From CBDBIK01 sp965206145 (GTDB taxonomy: Bacteria > Pseudomonadota > Alphaproteobacteria > TMED109), in contig CBDBIK010000008.1 of NCBI GenBank assembly GCA_965206145.1, positions 1-64,000 of the forward strand: a stretch of 64,000 bases of DNA. Reading direction: 5' to 3'. A program made the translations under genes and the position numbers. Below the pieces are notes generated by a model. That model worked only from the letters and a program-made list of their open reading frames with translations, did no database searches and was not told the DNA's origin. The stretch's first letter is position 1, and each line of letters opens with the position of its first letter. This document shows positions 43,908-51,458 of the stretch, in pieces.

Positions 43908-44767
43908 TAGACGTCGGTGGTCCAGGAGGGTTGACGCCGAAGCACCGGCAGGTCACGACCGTGGGCGCCGATTTTTGGCAGGCAGTTCAACAGGCCGCGA
44001 GTGTACGGATGTTCGGCACGGTGCAATTCAGTGGCTTCCAGAACTTCCATGACCCGCCCGGCATACATCACCACCACGCGATCACAAAACGAGGCGACCA
44101 AATCAAGATCGTGGCTGATAAAAAGCAATCCCATGCCGCGCTGGCTTACCATGTCATCCAGCAAAGCCAGCACTTGCAGTTGAACCGTCACGTCCAGCGC
44201 CGAGGTGGGTTCATCGGCGATGATGATGCTCGGATCCGGCATCATCATCATGGCGATCATGATGCGCTGCCCCATGCCGCCGGAAACTTCGTGGGGATAC
44301 ATCTGGTACACGCGCCGGGGTTCGCGTATGCGCACCGCTTCGAGCATTTCGACAGTGCGCTGGCGGGCTTCACGGGCCGACACCCCGTTGTGAATCCGAT
44401 AGGCCTCGGCGATTTGTTCACCCACGCGCATCACCGGGTTAAGGGAATACTTCGGATCCTGCATGATCATGGATATTCGCCGACCGCGGATCCGGCGCAT
44501 GGTTTTTTCATCCGCGCTCAGCAGATCAATGCCGTCGAAGTTGAGTTTGTTGGCGCGCACCACCCCGTGATCCGGGATCAACCGAAGTATCGCGCGACCG
44601 GTCTGGGATTTTCCGGAACCGGATTCACCGACGATGCCAAGCTTTTCCCGGCCCAGCGTGAAACTGACCCCGCGCACCGCTTCAACCACGCCTTTGGGGG
44701 TCGGATAGTGGACGTGCAGGGCATCGACTTCGAGCAATGCCTTGTTTTCCGTAGCGTTGTTTTCCAT
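43907..44767 (-). CDS. Peptide-type ABC transporter ATP-binding protein (DppD-like)
   Basis: A 286-residue ATPase with Walker A GESGSGKSQT, Q-loop MIMQDPKYSLNPVMRV, a slightly unusual signature VSGGMGQRIMIAMMM, Walker B IIIADEPTSALD and H-loop LFISHDLDLV. The C-terminus HPYTRGLLNCLPKIG is the DppD/OppD hallmark. It pairs with the next ATPase to drive the two permeases. The gap from the upstream permease is 2 bp. Confidence 0.92.
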   Translation of the reverse strand: MENNATENKALLEVDALHVHYPTPKGVVEAVRGVSFTLGREKLGIVGESGSGKSQTGRAILRLIPDHGVVRANKLNFDGIDLLSADEKTMRRIRGRRISMIMQDPKYSLNPVMRVGEQIAEAYRIHNGVSAREARQRTVEMLEAVRIREPRRVYQMYPHEVSGGMGQRIMIAMMMMPDPSIIIADEPTSALDVTVQLQVLALLDDMVSQRGMGLLFISHDLDLVASFCDRVVVMYAGRVMEVLEATELHRAEHPYTRGLLNCLPKIGAHGRDLPVLRRQPSWTTDV

Positions 44768-44769
44768 GC

Positions 44770-45684
44770 TCAGGCACCGTGGCGCGGGTCCATGACGTCG
44801 CGCAGGCCATCACCCAGCAGGTTAAGTCCCAGACTGACCACAAAAATAGCAATCCCCGGAATGGTCGGCACCCACCATTGATCCAGCAGGAACTGCCGGC
44901 CCGTGGAAATCATCGCGCCCCATTCCGGGGTCGGCGGTTGTGCGCCGAGACCGAGAAACCCAAGACCCGCCGCGGTTAAGATGATGCCGGCCATGTCCAG
45001 GGTCAGCCGCACGATCACCGACGACACGCATAGCGGGGTTACATGGCGAAGCAGGATGCCCGCGGTGGACGCCCCCTGGACTTTAGCGGCCATGATGAAT
45101 TCACTGTTGCGCAAGGTCAGCGCCTCGGCCCGGGCGATGCGCGCATATGGCGACCAGGTGGTCAGGGCGATGGCAATGACCGCGTTTTCGATGCCGGGAC
45201 CCAGCGCCGCCACCAGCGCCAGCGCCAGAATCAGGCGGGGGAAGGCAAGAAATATGTCGGTAATGCGCATCAACACCGTATCGATAACGCCGCCGAGGTA
45301 GCCCGCGACGGTGCCGATCAACAGGCCAATGGGCACCACGATGACCCCCACCAAGCCGACGATATACAAGGTTATGCGGGACCCCCAGATAATCCGGTCG
45401 TAGATGTCCCGCCCCAGTTCATCGGTGCCGAACCAGTGTTCCGCGCTCGGCGCCTGCAGCCGTTCAGCGAGCCTGGGGGCGAGGCCGTCGCTGCCGGTAA
45501 TCAGCGGCGCGATGATCGCGGCCAGTATCAGGGTCAGAATAATCAGCAACCCGATCATTGCAACCGGATTGGCGCTGAACGCCAGCCAGGCAAGCCACAG
45601 GTGCTGGCAACGGGCTTGAAAGGCCGAGTGTGGCGTATTGCTCAGCAGCCACTCGCGCAGGCGCCCGGCCTTTGGTTGGTTCAT
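44770..45684 (-). CDS. Peptide-type ABC transporter permease (DppC-like)
   Basis: A 304-residue inner-membrane permease of the DppC/OppC class. An N-terminal helix (AMIGLLIILTLILAAIIAPLI) precedes HWFGTDELGRDIYDRIIWG, the OppC-type N-terminal motif. The EAA loop region is YARIARAEALTLRNSEFIMAAKVQGAS. The start overlaps the DppB-like stop by 4 nt. Confidence 0.92.
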   Translation of the reverse strand: MNQPKAGRLREWLLSNTPHSAFQARCQHLWLAWLAFSANPVAMIGLLIILTLILAAIIAPLITGSDGLAPRLAERLQAPSAEHWFGTDELGRDIYDRIIWGSRITLYIVGLVGVIVVPIGLLIGTVAGYLGGVIDTVLMRITDIFLAFPRLILALALVAALGPGIENAVIAIALTTWSPYARIARAEALTLRNSEFIMAAKVQGASTAGILLRHVTPLCVSSVIVRLTLDMAGIILTAAGLGFLGLGAQPPTPEWGAMISTGRQFLLDQWWVPTIPGIAIFVVSLGLNLLGDGLRDVMDPRHGA

Positions 45685-46754
45685 GCCCGCGCCCGTGGGT
45701 CCGCCAGCTTGTACAACAGGTCGGACAGCATGTTGATCCCGACAAAACTGATTCCCACCACGATGGTGCCGCCGAGCACCGCATTCATGTCGGAATTAAA
45801 CAGAGAATGGGTAATGTATTGACCGATGCCCGGCCACGCAAAAATGGTCTCGGTGAGCACCGAGCCTTCGAGCAAAGAGGCGTAGGTCAGACCGATAATG
45901 GTGACCAGTTGCACCAGCACGTTGCGAAAGGCATGCCGCCAGATTACCGCCCATTCCGACAACCCTTTGACCCGCGCCGTCAAAATATATTCCTGTCGCA
46001 ACTGATCGAGCATGAAACTGCGGGTCATGCGGGCGATATACGCCAGCGCGTAAGTGGAAAGCACCGCCGCGGGCAGAATCAAATGCGACCCGGCGTTGCG
46101 AAAGATTTCCCATTCGCCGGCCAGCGCCGCGTCGATCATGATAAATCCGGTTACCGGTGCGACGATGCCGTCATAATAGACTTCGATTCGTCCCGGGCCC
46201 GGCAGCCAATCCAGCGCGCCGTAAAAAATCAGCAGCGCCACCATGCCCAACCAGAAAATCGGCACCGAATAACCAAACAACCCGAACACCCGCACCAGAT
46301 GATCGATCCAGCGCCCCTGCCGCACCGCCGCGACCACCCCCAACGGCACCCCCACCAGCACCCCGATGAAGGTGGCGAGGGTGGCCAGTTCAAGGGTTGC
46401 GGGGAAAAAGCGAATAATGTCATCCAACACCGGTTGTGCGCTCATGATCGAAGTGCCGAGATCGCCACGAAACAGTTGCGCCAGATACAGCCCGTATTGT
46501 TCGTAGAGCGGGCGGTCGAGCCCCAGCTCCAGAAACACCCGGTCGTACACGTCCTGGGAGGCACGGTCACCGACGATGGCCAGCACCGGGTCCACAGGCA
46601 TGACCCGCCCGATTACAAAGGTGACCGCGGTCAGCCCGATAAAGGTAAAACAGATGGTCAGGAAAAAACCGGCCAGCGTCGACAACACAGAAAACGGAGC
46701 CTGGTTTTTTGCAGGCTCCGTGTCCGTGGTTGGGGGTATGGCCGTAGTAGCCAC
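45681..46754 (-). CDS. Peptide-type ABC transporter permease (DppB-like)
   Basis: A 357-residue permease with about six helices. It carries the DppB-like N-terminal features (LGLDRPLYEQYGLYLAQLFRGDLGTS) and the EAA loop YILTARVKGLSEWAVIWRHAFRN. The first ~25 residues (MATTAIPPTTDTEPAKNQAP) are a polar extension. It is separated from the binding-protein stop by 7 bp. Confidence 0.92.
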   Translation of the reverse strand: MATTAIPPTTDTEPAKNQAPFSVLSTLAGFFLTICFTFIGLTAVTFVIGRVMPVDPVLAIVGDRASQDVYDRVFLELGLDRPLYEQYGLYLAQLFRGDLGTSIMSAQPVLDDIIRFFPATLELATLATFIGVLVGVPLGVVAAVRQGRWIDHLVRVFGLFGYSVPIFWLGMVALLIFYGALDWLPGPGRIEVYYDGIVAPVTGFIMIDAALAGEWEIFRNAGSHLILPAAVLSTYALAYIARMTRSFMLDQLRQEYILTARVKGLSEWAVIWRHAFRNVLVQLVTIIGLTYASLLEGSVLTETIFAWPGIGQYITHSLFNSDMNAVLGGTIVVGISFVGINMLSDLLYKLADPRARA

Positions 46755-46761
46755 GCGCGGG

Positions 46762-48321
46762 CTATTTGGTGGTGTTGCGATAAAACACCAGATCGAAATT
46801 AGAGCCGGATACGAATCCTTTTACGGCATGGTGGCGGGCGACCTGTTCGTTTTCCTGGAACATAAGCACGAACGGCGAACGCTGTTGCACCATGCCCTGT
46901 AGATCCAAATACAGATCCCTTCTCGTGTTGAGATCGAGTTCACTGCGCGCCCGCTCGGTCAACCGATTCACATCGTCATCACTCCAGGCGTTGCGCCAGG
47001 CCAGTTTGCCGGTCAGCTTGGCTTCCAGGCGGTTGTCCGGATTATGCGCAAAAGAATCCGCATTGGAATGGGGGTCGACGTAGTCCGGCGACCAGCGCGC
47101 CAGCAGGATCTCATGGCGGCGGGCGCGATATTTGGGCCACAAGGTTTTGCCGTCGGCGGTGAGTATATTGACCTTGATGCCGGCCTCGCCCAGGGTGGCT
47201 TGCAGGGATTGAGCGATCTGCGGATAGGGCTCGAGGTTGAGGGTATCGAGGGTAACTTCCACTTCACCCACACCGGCCTCAGCCAGCAGTTTCTTCGCCT
47301 TGGCGACGTCCAGCGTGAACGGATTATCATCCAGCGACGCCCACAGGCCGGCCGGCCAGAACGCCTGATGAATGTTGAACTGGCCCTGCAAAAATGACGA
47401 GGTCATGCCCTCATAATCAACCAGATAGCGCAGCGCCTGCCACACCGCAGGATTGCCCAGCACCGGATGATCGGCGTTAACGGCGAAGTACACCGTGGTG
47501 CCCTTGGGGTTGTCGTCGATGGCAATGTCCGTGTTGCCCGCCAGCCCGCGCACCTGATCCGGCGTCAGGCCGCGCGCCATATCGATATCCCCTTTTTCCA
47601 GCAACAACCGCTGGGCGGAAGATTCCGGAACATGACGCATAATCACCCGCTTGGTGGCGGGCGCACCGTGACGGTAGCCGGCGAAGGCGTCCAGGGTAAC
47701 GAGTTCGTTGGCCTTCCAGGTCTTGAGTTGGTAGGCGCCGGAAGCGGCGCTGTTGGATTTCAGCCATTCGTAACCCAGATCGCCGTCCTTTTCCTGTTGC
47801 AGGACGAGTTTTTTATCCACCACCGAGCCGACGGTGGCCGATAGCGCGTTCAGCACCAGACCGGGGGACAGATCTTCGGTAACGGTAATCCGGGTGCGAC
47901 CGTCCACCGTCTGAACCAATTCATCGACGTTGTCCGCGGTCCAGCCGAACTGGGTGATGATGAAGGCGGGGGTCTTGTTTAACTTGACCACTCGCCGCAA
48001 CGAGAAGGTGACATCGTCCGCGGTAACCGGATTGCCGGAATGGAAGGTTAGTCCGGGTCGAATGGCGAAGGTGATGGATTTTCCGTCGTCGCTGACTTCC
48101 CAGCTTTGCGCCACACCGCCGACCAGTTCCTCAAGATTTTCCGGCTCGTACATGACGATACGGTCGTAGATATTGGACAGCAATTCGCCGGTGGTCAGTT
48201 CAAAGGCTTCGGCCGGATCAAAGGTGATAATGTCACCGATGTTTTTCGCGATGATTAAATTGTCTTTGGGCGTTGCGGCTACCGCCGGCGTGCCCCAGGC
48301 CAACAGCATGGACGCCATCAA
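46762..48321 (-). CDS. Peptide-type ABC transporter binding protein, 5' end displaced by an IS
   Basis: A family 5 extracellular solute-binding protein. NIGDIITFDPAEAFE, LTFHSGNPVTADDVTFSLRRVV and FAVNADHPVLGNPAVWQAL are typical. The remaining frame can start only inside the signal peptide (TTG 48321 or ATG 48318), because an IS5-family element entered at codon 6. Without the element and one ATTTT duplication, the frame continues upstream to MLRSNKILLGLMASMLLAWG with GAGGAGGAG before it (start at 49573). The present product would lack its charged signal N-terminus, and its own promoter is separated by 1.2 kb. The downstream ABC genes are probably affected too. Confidence 0.9.
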   Translation of the reverse strand: MMASMLLAWGTPAVAATPKDNLIIAKNIGDIITFDPAEAFELTTGELLSNIYDRIVMYEPENLEELVGGVAQSWEVSDDGKSITFAIRPGLTFHSGNPVTADDVTFSLRRVVKLNKTPAFIITQFGWTADNVDELVQTVDGRTRITVTEDLSPGLVLNALSATVGSVVDKKLVLQQEKDGDLGYEWLKSNSAASGAYQLKTWKANELVTLDAFAGYRHGAPATKRVIMRHVPESSAQRLLLEKGDIDMARGLTPDQVRGLAGNTDIAIDDNPKGTTVYFAVNADHPVLGNPAVWQALRYLVDYEGMTSSFLQGQFNIHQAFWPAGLWASLDDNPFTLDVAKAKKLLAEAGVGEVEVTLDTLNLEPYPQIAQSLQATLGEAGIKVNILTADGKTLWPKYRARRHEILLARWSPDYVDPHSNADSFAHNPDNRLEAKLTGKLAWRNAWSDDDVNRLTERARSELDLNTRRDLYLDLQGMVQQRSPFVLMFQENEQVARHHAVKGFVSGSNFDLVFYRNTTK

Positions 48322-48336
48322 CCCAAGCAGTATTTT

Positions 48337-49553
48337 GAGACCTTTGCACGAAACCAGCAGAATCTGCGTTGAGAATTTGCGATAATAGGTTCAAGCACTA
48401 TACCCCACCACACTACCCCCTGGAGGAGAAGAAATGGCTTGGAAAAACCTCGCGCAACGCAGTTTGGCGGATGGCATGTTGATCGAGCATGATGCCCTCA
48501 AAGAACTGGATGGTGTGCACGAATTAATCGATTGGTCGCGCCTTGAGCAACTGCTTTCAGGTATTCATTCAAACCCTCGGGGCGAGAAGGCCTGGCCGCC
48601 ATTGATGATGGTTAAGGCGTTGTTGCTGCAAAGCTGGTACGGGCTCAGTGACCCGGCACTGGAAAAGCAATTGGCACGGGATCTGCTGTTTCGTCGCTTC
48701 ACCGGTCTGGATATTTCAGAATCGGTGCCGGATCACGCGACGTTGTGGCGGTTTAGACAAACGCTGGAGCGCTTATCCTTGATGGATGCGTGCCTGGGTG
48801 AGATCAACACTCAATTGAGCGAACAAGGGCTTTACATCCAATCGGGAGGGGTCAGTATTGTTGATGCCAGTGTGATTGAAGCAAAGCAATGTCGTCCCCA
48901 CAAGAATCAGGAAGGTCATTCGACCCAAGACCCCGAGGCCGGCTGGAATGTAAAAGCCGGGTCGGATGGAAAGCGCAAAAGCACATATGGGTATAAGGCG
49001 CACATAAATGTGGATGAAGATGGGTTCATCAAGTCAACCGACTACAGCCCGGGTAATGTGCATGATTCCAATTACTTTACGGATTTATTATGCGGCGATG
49101 AGACGGCGGTTTATGCGGATAGTGCTTATCGTAGTCAGGCTCACGACCGGTGGCTGGCGCAGCGACAGATAGATAATCGGATCATCAAGCGTGGCTATCG
49201 GAACAAGCCGTTGGATGCACAGGGGAGGAAGTTTAACCGGCTTCATTCGGGGGTACGCTGTACGGTGGAACGTGTCTTTGGGGTGCTCAAGCTACACTAC
49301 GGGATGGGCAAAGCCCGCTACCTGGGTCTTGGCCGTAACCGCACGCGCTTTGAGTTGATGTGCGTCGCCCACAATATCAAGCGTGGTTTATCGCTTCAGC
49401 AGGCAAGTTGCGCCTAAAAAATGAAAAAGGGGTGGAAAAATGGACTAATCGGCCAACAAATACGGCTGATTGAGTGCTTTTTGGGCATCTTTCTCAAAAA
49501 AAAGCCCGTTTGAAGAACTGAGAAGCCCTACAGTGTGTTCGTGCAAAGGTCTC
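48337..49553 (+). mobile_element. IS5-family insertion sequence, copy 1
   Basis: A 1,217-bp element with matching ends GAGACCTTTGCACGAA (left) and its inverse (right), flanked by a perfect 5-bp duplication ATTTT at 48332-48336 and 49554-49558. It encodes one transposase. A nearly identical copy lies at 56762-57977. Confidence 0.95.
48434..49417 (+). CDS. IS5-family transposase (copy 1)
   Basis: A 327-residue DDE transposase. The N-terminal DUF772-type region reads WPPLMMVKALLLQSWYGLSDPALEKQLARDLLFRRFTGL. The catalytic residues lie in SIVDASVIEAKQ (Asp), VYADSAYRSQ (Asp) and TVERVFGVLKLHYGM (Glu). The strong ribosome site GGAGGAG precedes the ATG. The gene is intact; it differs from copy 2 at few positions (for example SNPRG against SASPRG-like ASPRG, ESVPD against EPVPD). 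Confidence 0.96.
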   Translation: MAWKNLAQRSLADGMLIEHDALKELDGVHELIDWSRLEQLLSGIHSNPRGEKAWPPLMMVKALLLQSWYGLSDPALEKQLARDLLFRRFTGLDISESVPDHATLWRFRQTLERLSLMDACLGEINTQLSEQGLYIQSGGVSIVDASVIEAKQCRPHKNQEGHSTQDPEAGWNVKAGSDGKRKSTYGYKAHINVDEDGFIKSTDYSPGNVHDSNYFTDLLCGDETAVYADSAYRSQAHDRWLAQRQIDNRIIKRGYRNKPLDAQGRKFNRLHSGVRCTVERVFGVLKLHYGMGKARYLGLGRNRTRFELMCVAHNIKRGLSLQQASCA

Positions 49554-49558
49554 ATTTT

Positions 49559-49590
49559 ATTGCTTCGTAGCATGATAAATTCTCCTCCTC
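49559..49590 (-). other. Detached 5' tip of the ABC binding-protein gene
   Basis: Minus-strand GAGGAGGAG (49581-49590) followed by ATG at 49573 and the codons for MLRSN, ending at the ATTTT duplication. This is the original ribosome site and start of the binding-protein gene, cut off by the IS5 element. The further gap to 49732 should hold divergent promoters for this operon and for the M81 gene. Confidence 0.85.
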
Positions 49591-49732
49591 TGGTGAGTAC
49601 ACAAGATTAAGGTCTTTTTCGATCCAGGTCAAAACGACAGCCCTGTTCATTGGCCGCCAGAATTCGGGCACCGCACACCGAGCCCATTTCCGGGCGCCGA
49701 TTCCATCTTCACAAAATACTCGAGGAATAGCA

Positions 49733-51301
49733 ATGGCAAAGGTGGCGGTGGGCGGTTTTCAGCACGAAACCAACGTATTTGCCCCGTATAAAGCGGATTT
49801 CAAGGCCTTTGAGGGGCGCGATGAATGGCCGCCTCTCAGTCTGGGGGAGCGAATGCTGGACAATGTGCTCGGCGTGCACCTGCCGGTGAGCGGCGCGATT
49901 GCGCGGCTGAAGGCGTTGGGGCATGAAATCGCGCCGTTGTTATGGTGCTCGGCGACGCCTTGCGCGCAGGTTCGTGAATCGGCTTTTGAGCGCATCGCCG
50001 CTATGCTGCTGGAGGCCCTGCGCGAAGCCCTGCCGGTGGACGGTGTGCTGCTTGATTTGCACGGCGCCATGGTCTGCGAACACGCGCCGGACGGGGATGG
50101 CGAGTTGTTGCGCCGGGTGCGCGCCGTGGTGGGCGAGTCGGTGCCGGTGGTGGCCAGCCTCGATCTGCACGCCAATATCAGTGCTCAGATGATGGCCCAG
50201 GCGAGCGCGCTGGAGATCTATCGCACCTATCCCCACGTGGACATGGGCGATACCGGCGCACGGGCCGCCGACCATCTGGATGTGCTCATCTCGCATAACC
50301 GGTCGCGGTTTCCCGGCGCCGCCATGCGCCGGCCGGATTTTATGATCCCGCTGAACTGGGGCTGCACGCTGATGGACCCGGCCCGGTCGATCTACCACCT
50401 TCTGGCCGAACAGGTGGGGGGAGAAGTCGCCGGCCTGTCGCTGGCCTGCGGATTTCCGCATTCCGATGTGGTGGAAGCGGGCCCGGCGGTGGTCGCATAT
50501 GGATTCGACGGTACCGCCGTGAACGCGGCGGCGGATAACTTGCTGGCGGCGCTTGAATCCCGCGAGGCGGAGTTTTGCGGACGCCTGTACGGCGTGGAGG
50601 AGGGCGTGCGCGAGGCCTTTCGGCTGGCGGGGGACACGGGCAACATGGGCAACATGGGCAACACCGGCAATGTGTGCGGGCCGGTGCTCATCGCCGACAC
50701 CCAGGACAACCCCGGTGGCGGCGGGCCCGGCGATACCACGGAAATCCTCCGCGCACTGGTCGCACAGCGGGGCGGGCGAGTGCCGGTGCCGGTGCTGGTG
50801 GGAATCATCAGCGACCCCCAGGCGGCGGAGCGCGCGCACGCGGCGGGGGCGGGGGCGGAAATTTCCCTCGGGCTGGGTGGAAAGTCCGGATTTCCGGGGA
50901 GTTACCCGTTTGACGCGCGCTTTCGCGTGCGCAATCTTTCCGACGGCTGTTTTCAGGCCACCGGCCCGATGCTCGCCGGCGCCAACATGGACCTTGGCCC
51001 CACGGCGCTGCTTGAGGTGGTGGAAGCCGACGGGGTTCAGGTGGGCGGGGTGCAGGTGGTGGTCGGCTCCAAACCGGTGCAGACCATGGATCAATCGATG
51101 TTCCGCCACCTGGGGGTCGATCCGGCCACCCTGAAAATCATCGCCCTGAAAAGCAGCGTGCACTTTCGCAACGACTTCCAGGAGATGGCCAGCGCCATCC
51201 TCGTGGTTACCGCTCCGGGGCCAGTGGCCGCCGACCTCGCCGAGTTGCCTTTTCAAACCCCGCGCTTGCGGGAAATCGGGAGCAAACCCAAAGTGTGGTA
51301 G
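49733..51301 (+). CDS. M81-family metallopeptidase (MlrC/microcystinase-like)
   Basis: A 522-residue MlrC-type protein starting MAKVAVGGFQHETNVFAP, with the zinc-ligand regions FQHETN, LDLHGAMV, SLDLHANIS and YPHVDMGDTG. Members linearise or degrade peptides or amidated amino acids and often sit beside oligopeptide ABC transporters, as here (divergent neighbour). A 9-bp tandem repeat at about 50633-50675 inserts GNMGNMGNTGN after residue 300, probably in a loop. Cytoplasmic, with no signal peptide. Substrate unknown. Confidence 0.9.
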   Translation: MAKVAVGGFQHETNVFAPYKADFKAFEGRDEWPPLSLGERMLDNVLGVHLPVSGAIARLKALGHEIAPLLWCSATPCAQVRESAFERIAAMLLEALREALPVDGVLLDLHGAMVCEHAPDGDGELLRRVRAVVGESVPVVASLDLHANISAQMMAQASALEIYRTYPHVDMGDTGARAADHLDVLISHNRSRFPGAAMRRPDFMIPLNWGCTLMDPARSIYHLLAEQVGGEVAGLSLACGFPHSDVVEAGPAVVAYGFDGTAVNAAADNLLAALESREAEFCGRLYGVEEGVREAFRLAGDTGNMGNMGNTGNVCGPVLIADTQDNPGGGGPGDTTEILRALVAQRGGRVPVPVLVGIISDPQAAERAHAAGAGAEISLGLGGKSGFPGSYPFDARFRVRNLSDGCFQATGPMLAGANMDLGPTALLEVVEADGVQVGGVQVVVGSKPVQTMDQSMFRHLGVDPATLKIIALKSSVHFRNDFQEMASAILVVTAPGPVAADLAELPFQTPRLREIGSKPKVW

Positions 51302-51458
51302 ATTCGGTTTCAGATTCCCAGCCGACGCGTATTAAACGTCCATCGTTCCTTTTTGAGTAGCAAGTCAAGCAACGGAGAAATGCAAAATAGCCCACCAACA
51401 CCAACAGGCTAACACCCAAACCGATCACGACATAGATCAGGCCGCGCTGGACGAACTG

